DNA of 64,000 bases from JBKBKN01 sp046294625. GTDB taxonomy: Bacteria; Bacteroidota; Bacteroidia; M30B66. A program made the translations under genes and the position numbers. Shown here in pieces: positions 9,493-18,983 of this stretch. Below the pieces are notes generated by a model. It ran no database searches. It had not been told where the DNA came from and saw only the letters and a program-made list of their open reading frames with translations. The stretch covers positions 161,538-225,537 of the forward strand of contig JBKBKN010000001.1 in NCBI GenBank assembly GCA_046294625.1, read 5' to 3'. The stretch's first letter is position 1; each line of letters opens with the position of its first letter.

Positions 9493-10473
9493 ATGACATT
9501 CATCAGATACATCTTTTGGTTGCTAATACCGGCTTTTGCATCTTCTCAGAATTTATTTCCTGTTTACATCGATGGCGGTTATGGTTACATAGACCGAGAA
9601 GGTACAATTAAACTTGGAGGTAGTTTTTCATATGTCGGCTTATTTGAAAATGGTTTTGCAGTTGTTGCACCGAAGTCTCAGGGCGCTCTGAGTATGGCAT
9701 CACGGGGCATTATTGATGAAAGCGGCAAATGGGTGGTGGAGCCTATTTACACTCAGGCAAGAAATTTTTCTGAAGGCATGGCGGCTGTGATGCGCAATGG
9801 TAAATGGGGTTTTGTGAATGAGTCAGGCATTGAAGTAATCATTCCACAATACAAAAAAGTAGGTGATTTCAAAAACGGACTTGCCTGGGTCGATAACAAA
9901 GGCTATGTTGGATTTATCAATAACAATGGCGATTTTGTAGTCAATCCGATATATTACGATGCCAAAGATTTTTCAGGTGAATTTGCTTTAGTTAGAAACA
10001 AAACGGATTGGGGCATCGTCAATAGCAGTGGCAAAGAGGTAATCACACCGCAGTATTACGATGTTATGCAGATAAGCGATGGTCATTTTTGCGCGAGTTT
10101 AACGTCAAAAAATCGTTATGCTTACTTTAACCTGGATGGAAAAATGATTACACGCCCCGAATTTGAAGATTGCAAAGTGTTTAGTGATGAAAGAGCAGCA
10201 GTTAAAATCGCCGGACTTTGGGGTTATATCGATAAAACCGGCAGCACGGTGATTCCAAATATTTATGCCAAAGCAGATGATTTTTCTGAAGGCTTAGCCG
10301 GGGTAAAGCAACAAGCTAAATGGGGCTTTATCAATACGGATGGTAAAGTTCAAATCGACGCCATTTATGACTCCGTTGAACCCTTTCGTAATGGATTGGC
10401 TTTCGTTAAATTGAACGGTGTTTATTGTTATATCGACAAAAACGGTAAAATTGTCTATCGCGAAGGAAAATAA
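9493..10473 (+). CDS. Secreted WG-repeat protein
   Basis: From the ATG at 9493 the protein has 326 residues and a clean signal peptide (MTFIRYIFWLLIPAFASSQ); an upstream in-frame start at 9439 would bury it. The mature part is built of about seven WG/KWG repeats of 45-50 residues with the pattern (W/Y)G(F/Y)I(D/N)xxGxxVIxPxYxxAxxFSxGLAxV. WG repeats form a periplasmic or surface beta-propeller-like scaffold of unknown partner. There is no type IX sorting tail. It is transcribed divergently from ffh. Confidence 0.88.
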   Translation: MTFIRYIFWLLIPAFASSQNLFPVYIDGGYGYIDREGTIKLGGSFSYVGLFENGFAVVAPKSQGALSMASRGIIDESGKWVVEPIYTQARNFSEGMAAVMRNGKWGFVNESGIEVIIPQYKKVGDFKNGLAWVDNKGYVGFINNNGDFVVNPIYYDAKDFSGEFALVRNKTDWGIVNSSGKEVITPQYYDVMQISDGHFCASLTSKNRYAYFNLDGKMITRPEFEDCKVFSDERAAVKIAGLWGYIDKTGSTVIPNIYAKADDFSEGLAGVKQQAKWGFINTDGKVQIDAIYDSVEPFRNGLAFVKLNGVYCYIDKNGKIVYREGK

Positions 10474-10555
10474 ATTGGTGGAATTTAGTTTTAGGATTGC
10501 TTTGTCAAATTATGCGGGTATATCAACGATTTGAGCATCGAGCATAAACAATTCC

Positions 10556-10563
10556 TATTTTTG
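10556..10563 (+). promoter_or_regulatory. -7 promoter box (TATTTTTG) for the DUF2452 gene
   Basis: Perfect TAnnTTTG match 14 bases before the GTG start. A TTTG at 10530-10533 lies 22 bases upstream, as expected for the -33 element. Confidence 0.5.
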
Positions 10564-10577
10564 AAAGTTAGTTAGCC

Positions 10578-11009
10578 GTGGAAAATCCAATAGACAAAGA
10601 CAAAATCACCGAAACCCCTTCCATTTTGCCTTATGCGCACACGGTAGGAGGGGCTGTGATCAGGCCAGATGATCTTGGTAAAATTAAAAGCAATGCCTTA
10701 CTTGCCATGGAGCAGCAAACCAATATGCAGCTTGGGCAGATTCAAGAGCAAATCAATCTGCTCTATCAACAGGCTATGGCGATAAAAGAGCGTTCAGAAC
10801 TATCAATAAAAATTTATCAGGCACATATGGGCTTTGACCCAATAGTTGGGCATCAATATCATCTTTACGAAAAAGAAGATGGCAGTCATTTCTTATCCAT
10901 GATAGGACCAAAGGAGTGGGGGAGAAGCAAAAAAATTGAAAAGCACCTCGCTCACGTTCGTCTGCTTGCCGATCATACCTGGGAAGTAATTGACGACGGT
11001 ACAAAATAA
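10578..11009 (+). CDS. DUF2452 family protein
   Basis: This 143-residue cytoplasmic protein uses a GTG start; the family hallmark NPIDKDKITETPSILPYAH follows immediately, which fixes the start. It then has a helical segment (about residues 40-80), and a C-terminal MGFDPIVGHQYHLYEKEDG and LSMIGPKEWG module, both conserved in DUF2452. The family is widespread in Bacteroidota and has no established function. It stands alone with its own promoter box. Confidence 0.88.
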   Translation: MENPIDKDKITETPSILPYAHTVGGAVIRPDDLGKIKSNALLAMEQQTNMQLGQIQEQINLLYQQAMAIKERSELSIKIYQAHMGFDPIVGHQYHLYEKEDGSHFLSMIGPKEWGRSKKIEKHLAHVRLLADHTWEVIDDGTK

Positions 11010-11053
11010 TTTGTTGAAAAGACTGTTTAATTTTAAAGCAATTTTTAATTCAG

Positions 11054-11082
11054 AACTCAAGCTTTTACAATAGGTTTGAGTT
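11054..11082 (+). terminator. Weak hairpin after the DUF2452 gene
   Basis: AACTCAA at 11054-11060 pairs with TTGAGTT at 11076-11082, followed by TT. The loop is 15 bases, so support is weak. Confidence 0.25.
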
Positions 11083-11131
11083 TTCGTATTAATGATGCTC
11101 CGCATCAAATTAACTTGTCTATTTCTGTTTC

Positions 11132-12688
11132 ATGTCCGTGCTTAAGCCAATCATATATTCTTGCCATTTGAGATTATTCTCACAGAGACTCATCGTCTTG
11201 TCATTATTCCTGACCGCATTGCTACAAGTCAATGCACAACCACAAAGAGACACTGCCGTTGTGATTCTGCGCGACGACCCCATTGCAGCTATGCTTGACA
11301 GTTTGGCTTATGTGAAACTGTTTCAGCCGGCGCGAATGGCAGGCGAAATGAAAGGCATCAATCTGAGTGGTTTACCATCTGATTCTGTTCCAATTTTCGA
11401 TTCGAAAGTGATTGCAGACCGTATTGCGAAATTAGATGCCATCTCTCCATTTAAAATGGTTTATAATGCGGAGGTGAAGGCATACATTGATATGTATGCC
11501 AATCGCAAACGCAATTTGGTCTCCCGCATGATGGGTCTTAGTTATTTATATTTCCCCATGTTCGAAGAGTTGCTGGCGAAGCACAAAATGCCACTTGAAC
11601 TCAAATATTTGGCAATAGTGGAATCTGCGCTGAATCCAAACGCTCGGTCAAGAGCCGGTGCAGTTGGCTTGTGGCAATTTATGTATGGTACAGGAAAGCT
11701 TTTTAATCTCAATGTAAACTCTTATATCGACGAACGCTCCGACCCTTATAAATCGACCGAGGCGGCATGTTTATACTTGAAATATCTCTATTCTATTTAC
11801 AAAGACTGGTCATTGGCATTAGCAGCTTACAACAGCGGGCCAGGAAATGTAAATAAAGCAATACGTCGTTCAGGAGGAAAAACAAGCTATTGGGAACTTC
11901 GGCCATATCTGCCTAAAGAAACTGCCGGTTATGTGCCCGCATTTATCGCAGCGAGTTATGTAATGCACTATGCTAAAGAGCATAATCTTTATCCAATCAT
12001 GCCGCGAAGCACCTTCTTTGATGTGGATACGGTGCACGTGCGCGACCGAATCACATTTGCGCAACTGTCTTCTGCACTTGATATGCCTTTGGAAGATATT
12101 CAGTTTCTCAACCCTTCTTATTTATTGAAAGAAATACCTAAGGCAGAAACCTTTCATATTCTCACATTGCCTAAAGATAAAATTGCATTATTTGTCAATA
12201 ATGAATCTTCGATGAAGGCCTATGTACCACCTCCGGCTTTTGTAGATAGCTTAGCCACCATAACTGCAGCTGTGGAAGCCGAACGCAAAACACATGTGGT
12301 GAAGTCGGGTGAAAATATTCAAAGTATTGCTCGTCGATATCGTGTTACCGTAACCGACTTGAAAAAATGGAATAACCTAAAAACCACTTCGCTTCGAAAA
12401 GGGCAAAGAATAATTGTAAATTCACCTTACAAAGCTCCTGTTGCAAGTGGTCAGCCCAAATCCTCGTCAGGGGCTCCTGCTACTTCTACTGAAAAACAAA
12501 CCACCGAAGCTGCAAAACCTGCACCTAAGACCGAAGCAAACATTGGCACTTATACAGTAAAAGCCGGAGACACCATGTGGAAAGTAGCGACCAAATACGG
12601 CATGACTGTGCCTGAGCTCAAAGAGTTGAATAAAATGACTTCCAACAACCTTCAAGTTGGTCAGAAACTGAAGGTGAAACTCAATTAA
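11132..12688 (+). CDS. Membrane-bound lytic murein transglycosylase D-like protein with two LysM domains
   Basis: This 518-residue secreted enzyme cleaves the MurNAc-GlcNAc bond of peptidoglycan with 1,6-anhydro product formation. A signal peptide covers about residues 1-36 (cut after VNAQ). A GH23 transglycosylase domain at about 150-290 shows the catalytic Glu in IVESALNPNARSRAGAVG, then GLWQFMYGTG and LALAAYNSGPGNV. Two LysM peptidoglycan-binding domains follow (HVVKSGENIQSIARRY, about 388-432; YTVKAGDTMWKVATKYG, about 474-518), joined by a Pro/Ala/Ser/Thr linker. This is the MltD architecture common in Bacteroidota. It converges on the C25 protease with a five-base gap. Confidence 0.93.
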   Translation: MSVLKPIIYSCHLRLFSQRLIVLSLFLTALLQVNAQPQRDTAVVILRDDPIAAMLDSLAYVKLFQPARMAGEMKGINLSGLPSDSVPIFDSKVIADRIAKLDAISPFKMVYNAEVKAYIDMYANRKRNLVSRMMGLSYLYFPMFEELLAKHKMPLELKYLAIVESALNPNARSRAGAVGLWQFMYGTGKLFNLNVNSYIDERSDPYKSTEAACLYLKYLYSIYKDWSLALAAYNSGPGNVNKAIRRSGGKTSYWELRPYLPKETAGYVPAFIAASYVMHYAKEHNLYPIMPRSTFFDVDTVHVRDRITFAQLSSALDMPLEDIQFLNPSYLLKEIPKAETFHILTLPKDKIALFVNNESSMKAYVPPPAFVDSLATITAAVEAERKTHVVKSGENIQSIARRYRVTVTDLKKWNNLKTTSLRKGQRIIVNSPYKAPVASGQPKSSSGAPATSTEKQTTEAAKPAPKTEANIGTYTVKAGDTMWKVATKYGMTVPELKELNKMTSNNLQVGQKLKVKLN

Positions 12689-12693
12689 TCCGT

Positions 12694-15600
12694 TCAGCGG
12701 TTTACTACAAATCGAGCTGCCGATTTCTTCCCATTTGATTGTTCATGAAGGATGAGGTATAAACCTGTCGAGAATTGTTGCAGCTCTATTGTTGTTTGTG
12801 TCTGTGTTAAGATTTGCTGATGCAATAAGCGACCATCCGATGCAAATATGTTGATGACTCCACCTTCATCTGCTCCAATTCGAATATGCACTAAATCTTT
12901 TGCAGGATTTGGAAAAACAGACATCATGTCCGAGTGCAAAGTTAATTCATGCACACTCACCATGTCGAACGTGGACAAGGGTGGGAGTTCTACATCATCG
13001 ATCCATGCGGCATCCATGTTCAGCGCAATGATTTCATCTTTCACATATTCCCAACGGAGTTGATGTGTGCCCGTTTGAACCGGATAGCTAAATCTTTGCC
13101 AATCCAATTCGCCCGACCATTGCCCAACCAATTGGTTATTGATATAAAATCTAAGAAAATCGTAGCTATCTTCAGTAGAAACTTTTCTGTAAAACCGCAC
13201 ACTATCAGCTTCGGGCGTGTAGAAAGTTAAATAAAGAACAGAGCTTTGATTGTCACCGACATTGCCTGAGCGGAAACTGTATTCGCCTTGAAAAGAGATG
13301 GAATTGTCGGCAAACCAGGGGTTAGTATCGCTTACCCAAGGCCAATAGCTCAGATCGCCAGATTCGGCATCGTCTTGCATAATGCCAATTCTCAAAGGGT
13401 GCGATGCCTGAGTGGCATATCCAATTGCATTGATTTGTGATTGTAAGTTTATAGTCGTGCCTAAGGGTGTTTGCGGGTTAATTATAATCTCCATAACGAA
13501 TTCTTTCACTTCACCCGGTTGAAAGGGAGTGGTATTCAGTTCGCCTAGGTTGGTGCTGAGTAAATTACTAAAGAAACTTAGTGAGAAAATGCCACTTCCT
13601 GATGTGCTGTTACCAATATTTTTTACTTGATAGCTAGCTAGTATGGTTTCACCTGGTTCTGGGTTATTATTGTTATTGCCCAATAATTCTGTAATTGTCA
13701 TCGATTGAATTTCAAATACCGGTGCATGCAGAGTGATAGTTCTGTTTATAGTCCATTCGCGCTGTTCATTATCGATAAATCGGAATGTTAAAACCACCGT
13801 TTCTTGATCATTGATCAGGTCATTGATCTTGATGTTAAAGGCATTGTTTGTATGAAATGTTTCGCCTGCCTGCATGCTGCCAATGGGCACTTCTGTGCTT
13901 AGATTAATAGCATTTCCGGCAACAGATATCAGATAGCCATTGAGTTGTGAAGCTTGGCTCGAACCAATATTGGAGATGCTCAGGTTTAAATATATTTCTT
14001 CACTGTAGTCGGCCAAACCGTTTTGATTGCCATTTGCATCGTTGATCGAAAAGTCTGAAATGATAATAAAAGGTTGCTCCCCAATCATAATGTTTATTGC
14101 TCCCTGATAGGGAATGTGATTAAAAGCTGTGGCAGTTACCGTGATGGGTTCGGGACTTTGCAGGTATAAATTGCTAAAATTCACCACTCCATCTATTGCA
14201 AAACCTCTCGCTAAGATTTCACCATTTTGAACGAGACATATAAAGGCATTTTCTACTGAAACAGTAACTGAAATTTCTGTCTGATGGATAAATATTGCGC
14301 CGGGGTGTGCCACTGTCATATTTTGAGGGTTAGCGGTGCGCACCATCAGCGATGGGTCACCGAACAGATGCCATGTTTCAGTCATATCGTATCCTGCCTG
14401 TCCATACAGGTCATTCATTTTCATGCATCCATTCACGCTAAGGCCACCATAGGTGCGTTTGGCAGTGAAAGGATTAGGGTCAGTGAGCAAATTCACCATT
14501 TCATCTTGTGCGGCCATAGGCGGATTCCAGTACTGGTTGACTGAACTCATAAATGCACCAATGGCTCCTGTGGCCTGTCCGTTTCGTGTCGCACGTAGCC
14601 AACGTTCGCCGAAGCAAGTGCGGTTGGCAAAGTCACCGTTAACACATGCTACAGACCAGATAAAAGGGAGTTTCCCCTGATTTTCAAGGCCAGCTATGTC
14701 ATTATTGTTAAAGCCCGAAGTTGCCCAACCTTCTTCCCAGCCATGACCGGTGTAATTAATGATGCCCGCACCTTGATTGAGCGCATTGGTTACCATGCCT
14801 GCTGTTGGATTGCCGGGAGCATCGAAGCCACCTTGTGAACCCTCATAAAATTCAAAAGCCTGTGTGTAGGTAAAATTCATTAATTGCTGGCGAATTAATT
14901 GCTGGTGTTCGTGGTCATATTCTCCATTGTCGCCGGGACCTTCTTCAGAAGCAATTTGCATGCAAGTGCTCAGGAAATCAAATTGCATATTGGTCGCTTT
15001 TTCATAGTCAATAAAACGTCGGACTTGGGTTTCAACATGGGCTGCCGATTCAGCCGATATTCGTCCCACTATGATTTCAGGATAAGCATCATCGCCAAGA
15101 ATGAAACCATATTTAGGGTCGGCCGCACTGCCCATACTTTGAAGTGATGGTATTTGCGGATGATCGCCCACCAGCAATACGAAGGTGAGACCATCGGAGA
15201 AGAATTTGTTTCGGATATAGTCTTTAATGGCAGCGGCATTATTGCCACCTGCTTCGGCCACGCTCACCACCTGAACTTGCATGCCGCTTTGCTTTTTCCA
15301 TTGTACAAACTCGTCGAGCAAGGGGATAAATGGTTGATGGCTAATAATCAGCATATCGCCACGTTCCGATAGGGGAGTGTACAAGGCAGAACTGTAATTA
15401 ATAAAATGGTTACGATAAGCATTGGCAAATTCCATGTTGGGTTTGGCCAAAAAAGCATTTCGTTGCAAAGGATTAATGCCTTCAAATGCGGATTGTTTGT
15501 CTATTTCGATTACCATTCGCTTGCAGATACGCAGCAATTTGCTTACTGGATTGTATTGAAAGGGATAGACCAACAAATTTTGTCCTCGAAAGTCTCGAAA

Positions 15601-16053
15601 AATATAAGGCTGTTTAATTTCTGCAGCTTGCTCTGGAAAGAAATTATTTTGATGATAGATCGCTCCTTTAATCCTAGCAATATCTGCCGGATGCTTATCT
15701 CTCGTGAAGTTTCCTTTCGACGCGGCAATGTCAATATTACTGATTAATTGCTCATCAAAATCCTGAATAACTGTTGTAATGATTGGAGCTCCAAAATCGG
15801 GGATGATATAGGACTTTGCATAGTAAGGTAGCTCGGGTGCTCCTTTTTGCATTAATTTACCACTTCCCTGTGCATGAATCAACGTTTGCCCATTTTCGAT
15901 CTGTGATAATGAATAATCACCTAAAATAAATTCAATAGTGATTTTTTCTGATGACTCATCAAGAAAACGAAAAGCAGACTCTTGTTGAGCCATTGAAGGA
16001 TAGGCGAAGCATAGCAAGCAAAGCGCGAGCAAGCGAAAGGAAAAATGTGCCAT
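12694..16053 (-). CDS. Gingipain-like C25 cysteine protease with T9SS sorting domain
   Basis: I place the start at the ATG at 16053, which opens directly into a signal peptide (MAHFSFRLLALCLLCFAYPSMAQ); an in-frame start 42 bases upstream is less likely. The 1119-residue protein has an N-terminal propeptide, then a C25 domain (about 230-590) with the catalytic His in NYTGHGWEEG (about residue 437) and Cys in SVACVNGDF (about 470). Beta-sandwich modules (about 600-880), a jelly-roll segment and a Por-type sorting tail starting at VFPNPAKDLVHI follow. Gingipains are surface cysteine proteases of Porphyromonas; this homologue should be exported by type IX secretion. Substrate preference (Arg or Lys) cannot be read. 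Confidence 0.93.
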   Translation of the reverse strand: MAHFSFRLLALCLLCFAYPSMAQQESAFRFLDESSEKITIEFILGDYSLSQIENGQTLIHAQGSGKLMQKGAPELPYYAKSYIIPDFGAPIITTVIQDFDEQLISNIDIAASKGNFTRDKHPADIARIKGAIYHQNNFFPEQAAEIKQPYIFRDFRGQNLLVYPFQYNPVSKLLRICKRMVIEIDKQSAFEGINPLQRNAFLAKPNMEFANAYRNHFINYSSALYTPLSERGDMLIISHQPFIPLLDEFVQWKKQSGMQVQVVSVAEAGGNNAAAIKDYIRNKFFSDGLTFVLLVGDHPQIPSLQSMGSAADPKYGFILGDDAYPEIIVGRISAESAAHVETQVRRFIDYEKATNMQFDFLSTCMQIASEEGPGDNGEYDHEHQQLIRQQLMNFTYTQAFEFYEGSQGGFDAPGNPTAGMVTNALNQGAGIINYTGHGWEEGWATSGFNNNDIAGLENQGKLPFIWSVACVNGDFANRTCFGERWLRATRNGQATGAIGAFMSSVNQYWNPPMAAQDEMVNLLTDPNPFTAKRTYGGLSVNGCMKMNDLYGQAGYDMTETWHLFGDPSLMVRTANPQNMTVAHPGAIFIHQTEISVTVSVENAFICLVQNGEILARGFAIDGVVNFSNLYLQSPEPITVTATAFNHIPYQGAINIMIGEQPFIIISDFSINDANGNQNGLADYSEEIYLNLSISNIGSSQASQLNGYLISVAGNAINLSTEVPIGSMQAGETFHTNNAFNIKINDLINDQETVVLTFRFIDNEQREWTINRTITLHAPVFEIQSMTITELLGNNNNNPEPGETILASYQVKNIGNSTSGSGIFSLSFFSNLLSTNLGELNTTPFQPGEVKEFVMEIIINPQTPLGTTINLQSQINAIGYATQASHPLRIGIMQDDAESGDLSYWPWVSDTNPWFADNSISFQGEYSFRSGNVGDNQSSVLYLTFYTPEADSVRFYRKVSTEDSYDFLRFYINNQLVGQWSGELDWQRFSYPVQTGTHQLRWEYVKDEIIALNMDAAWIDDVELPPLSTFDMVSVHELTLHSDMMSVFPNPAKDLVHIRIGADEGGVINIFASDGRLLHQQILTQTQTTIELQQFSTGLYLILHEQSNGKKSAARFVVNR

Positions 16054-16145
16054 AATGTGCTTATATGGAGTAAATATAAGCAAAATAAAAGTCACTAATA
16101 TGCCTGAGCACGCAAGTTGAAAAATTAAGCGCTGAAAAGAATTGT

Positions 16146-16520
16146 TTACTGAGTTACCACCACAGTTTTTGACACCGTTTCACCGGGCACTAATTTCACC
16201 AAATCTTGTCCTGTGCCGAAAATTGACGTTACTTCAATGTCGAGAATTGCAGGCAGTTTGAATGTAAACTCAGCCATGCCGGCTGCATCAGTGAGTTTAA
16301 CAGCTGGCAGATAGCTGGGAAGTGTACCATTGATGGTGGCATAATTTGAAGTCACCTTAACATTGGCGCCAGACAGAGGGGTTCCATCTAGTCTTACCAC
16401 ACGAACCAAAAGTACGCAGGTTTCATCTTTCCTTTTGCAGGAAGTGAATTGCGTGGAGAGCGTTGCCAAAATTGATACAAGTATAATGGACTTCAAGGCG
16501 ATTGACTTCATAATATTCAT
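16146..16520 (-). CDS. Small lipoprotein with an Ig-like (carboxypeptidase-regulatory) domain
   Basis: Two ATGs (16520 and 16511) open into a signal peptide with the lipobox-like TQFTSC; longer in-frame starts would misplace it. After the Cys comes KRKDETC and an Ig-like fold of about 90 residues (LVRVVRLDGTPLSGANVKV, AAGMAEFTFKLPAILDIEV). Such domains are structural or transthyretin-like; no enzyme motif is present. It lies upstream of the C25 protease on the same strand, separated by 92 bases, so a shared transcript is possible but unproven. Confidence 0.75.
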   Translation of the reverse strand: MNIMKSIALKSIILVSILATLSTQFTSCKRKDETCVLLVRVVRLDGTPLSGANVKVTSNYATINGTLPSYLPAVKLTDAAGMAEFTFKLPAILDIEVTSIFGTGQDLVKLVPGETVSKTVVVTQ

Positions 16521-16720
16521 TGAAACGTTCAAAAATAATGAATTATTGAAAACATGCACAAACACTTTCATTTTTTGATTACATGCTTTACTCACTTGCT
16601 TTACGTGAATTGGAGCAAGGGGTTGCAAGCCGGAAATAAATCAACTAAACAAACTCTTTGGTTTGTTTTTTGTAGTTTAGCAAAAGAACATTGAGTATTT
16701 TCAAAAAAGAATCAAACATC

Positions 16721-17350
16721 ATGTACACAAAAATATTTTCAATCGTAGTTTTCTTTGTTTTTATCTTTTCAGCATCAGCACAAAATCGTACCAAAGTGGT
16801 TATAGATACACAAATTGGAGATATTGAGCTTGAATTATATGATGAAACACCGATACATCGGGATAATTTTATCCAATTAGTGGAGTCGGGCATGTTGAAT
16901 GGTTCATCGTTCCATCGGGTGATTAAATATTTCATGATTCAAGGAGGGAGGCCGCTGTTGAATTATGATTCAACCCGAACACTTTCAGCGGAGATTTTAC
17001 CTCAGTTTTATCATAAAAAAGGAGCTCTGGCAGCGGCGCGACTTCCCGATCATGTCAATCCGGAGAAACGTTCATCGGCTTTCGAGTTTTACATAGTGCA
17101 CGGCATCAAAGTAAGCCCGGAAGAATTGGCTGCTATGGAAAAGCGAAGCAAGTTTAATTATACAAGCGACATGATTCGTCATTACAGCAAAACGGGTGGA
17201 ACCCCTGCTTTAGACGGACAGTATACGGTTTTTGGCGAAGTGGTGAAAGGAATGGAAATCGTAGATGCTATTGCCAACACAAAAGTGAATCAGGAAACCA
17301 AAAAGCCAATGAAAGATATTACTTTTACGGCTCGTATTGTAATGCCCTAA
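16721..17350 (+). CDS. Exported cyclophilin-type peptidyl-prolyl isomerase
   Basis: Cyclophilins catalyse cis-trans isomerisation of X-Pro bonds. The start at the ATG at 16721 gives 209 residues beginning with a signal peptide (FVFIFSASAQ). The cyclophilin core shows DTQIGDIELELYD, SSFHRVIKYFMIQGG with the catalytic Arg, the family insertion with HKKGALAAAR, and a C-terminal YTVFGEVVKGMEIVDAI. The protein probably assists folding in the periplasm. It is followed five bases later by pheS, so the two may share a transcript. Confidence 0.93.
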   Translation: MYTKIFSIVVFFVFIFSASAQNRTKVVIDTQIGDIELELYDETPIHRDNFIQLVESGMLNGSSFHRVIKYFMIQGGRPLLNYDSTRTLSAEILPQFYHKKGALAAARLPDHVNPEKRSSAFEFYIVHGIKVSPEELAAMEKRSKFNYTSDMIRHYSKTGGTPALDGQYTVFGEVVKGMEIVDAIANTKVNQETKKPMKDITFTARIVMP

Positions 17351-17355
17351 GTCTG

Positions 17356-18381
17356 ATGCTTGAAATTATTGGAAAGTTAAAAAACGAAGTAGAAAACGCC
17401 ATCATAGACTCATCGGAAGCTGCTGAATCATTCCGTCTCAAATACCTAAGTAAAAAAGGTGCTATCAGCGTACTTTTTGATGATTTTAAAGCGCTTGATG
17501 GGGATGCCAAACGCAGTGTGGGTAAGCCGCTCAACGAGCTTAAACAATTGGCAACAGCCAAATGGGCCGAGTCGAAAGACAAGGTTTCAGCTAATGGTGA
17601 AGTAAAATCATCAATGCAATCAGATAAAACAGTTCCAGGTTTCCCACTGTCCACAGGGGCGCGTCACCCGCTATCAGTGGTGAAAAACGAAATAGTGGAG
17701 ATTTTTGCCCGCATGGGGTTCACGCTATCGGAAGGCCCCGAAATTGAAGACGACTGGCATAATTTTACTGCCTTGAATTTTCCACAGGAGCATCCGGCGA
17801 GAGATATGCAGGACACTTTCTTTATCGAAAGTAATCCGGAAATTTTGCTTCGCACACACACCTCCACCGTGCAGGTGCGTGTGTTAGAAAAATCACAGCC
17901 GCCTATTCGCACCATTTCGCCTGGTAGAGTATTTCGTAATGAAGCCATTTCGGCACGTGCACATTGCATTTTTCATCAAGTGGAAGCCATGTATGTGGAC
18001 AAGAATGTTTCTTTTGCAGATTTGAAGCACACTATATTGAGCTTCGCACAGGAAATGTTTGGCTCAAAAACGCAAATTCGCCTGCGCCCAAGCTATTTTC
18101 CTTTTACTGAACCTTCTGCCGAAGTAGATATTTCATGCACCGTATGCGGTGGAAGCGGTTGCAATATTTGCAAGCATACCGGTTGGGTAGAAATTATGGG
18201 TTGTGGCATGTTTGATCCCAATGTGCTTGAAAATTGCGGAATAGATCCGGAAACATACTCAGGTTTTGCCATGGGCATGGGTATAGAAAGAATCACCATG
18301 CTCCGTTATCAGATTAAAGATCTTCGTCTGTTTTTCCAAAACGATGTGAGATTTATACAGCAATTCAGCGCTGCCTGGTGA
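17356..18381 (+). CDS. pheS: Phenylalanyl-tRNA synthetase alpha subunit
   Basis: PheS, with PheT, charges tRNA-Phe. The 341 residues match family length. The N-terminal coiled-coil (1-85) that binds tRNA is followed by a class II catalytic core: motif 2 region RTISPGRVFRNEAISARAHC, IFHQVEAMYVDKNVSFADLK, FTEPSAEVDISC, and motif 3 GFAMGMGIERITMLRY. A CxxCxGSGCNxC-type zinc-knuckle stretch (about 258-272) is typical of bacterial PheS in this group. It ends in TGA, which shows that TGA is a true stop in this genome. pheT is not in the window. Confidence 0.97.
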   Translation: MLEIIGKLKNEVENAIIDSSEAAESFRLKYLSKKGAISVLFDDFKALDGDAKRSVGKPLNELKQLATAKWAESKDKVSANGEVKSSMQSDKTVPGFPLSTGARHPLSVVKNEIVEIFARMGFTLSEGPEIEDDWHNFTALNFPQEHPARDMQDTFFIESNPEILLRTHTSTVQVRVLEKSQPPIRTISPGRVFRNEAISARAHCIFHQVEAMYVDKNVSFADLKHTILSFAQEMFGSKTQIRLRPSYFPFTEPSAEVDISCTVCGGSGCNICKHTGWVEIMGCGMFDPNVLENCGIDPETYSGFAMGMGIERITMLRYQIKDLRLFFQNDVRFIQQFSAAW

Positions 18382-18382
18382 T

Positions 18383-18886
18383 TTAGGCAAAACTCATTAG
18401 CAACTGGTTTTTTTCTACAGCTTGGCCTTGTGTTACATGGATTTTTGATACCGTAACATTTTCCGGGGCTTTGATTACATTCTCCATTTTCATGGCTTCG
18501 AGCACAAGTAGCGCATCGCCTTTTTTCACCACATCGCCTTCCTGAGCAGAAAAGCGAAGCACCAAACCCGGCATGGGCGCCTTGATTTCGTTTACCTTTT
18601 TGCCGACATTCACATTAATACCCAAATTTTTCAGAAGCAGATCAAACTGATCTTCTAAGGTCAGTTCCACTGTTTTGCCATTGATTTGAATACGTGCAGA
18701 TTTTTTGTTTTCCGACACTTCAAGCAAATGAATGATGATGGATTTGTGCTCATATAAAACATGGAATCGATCCTTGCCTGATTCAATAATATCAAGTGAA
18801 TAGGGCTTGCCGTTTATAGTTCCATTGAGGCCGTCTTTGCCCGATTCCAGTTCAAAAATTTGATCTTTAATCTTCACTTTATTCAT
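18383..18886 (-). CDS. Stand-alone biotin carboxyl carrier protein
   Basis: The C-terminal 75 residues are a biotinyl domain with the biotinylation motif EAMKM (lysine about residue 133) and the APMPGLVLRF start. The N-terminal 90 residues resemble the BT domain that in acyl-CoA carboxylase alpha subunits links carboxylase and carrier. In Bacteroidota such carriers are usually encoded next to a biotin carboxylase and a carboxyltransferase; here neither partner is adjacent, so they must be elsewhere. The role is probably CO2 transfer in a propionyl-CoA or related carboxylase. It converges on pheS with one base between the stops. Confidence 0.88.
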   Translation of the reverse strand: MNKVKIKDQIFELESGKDGLNGTINGKPYSLDIIESGKDRFHVLYEHKSIIIHLLEVSENKKSARIQINGKTVELTLEDQFDLLLKNLGINVNVGKKVNEIKAPMPGLVLRFSAQEGDVVKKGDALLVLEAMKMENVIKAPENVTVSKIHVTQGQAVEKNQLLMSFA

Positions 18887-18983
18887 GCCACGAAATAAGC
18901 ATATTTTTTTCGAATGTGATTCATTTGCTGCATCATTTCACCGCACATGAAGATTAGCCTTAATTTAGCCCAAAAATATTTTT

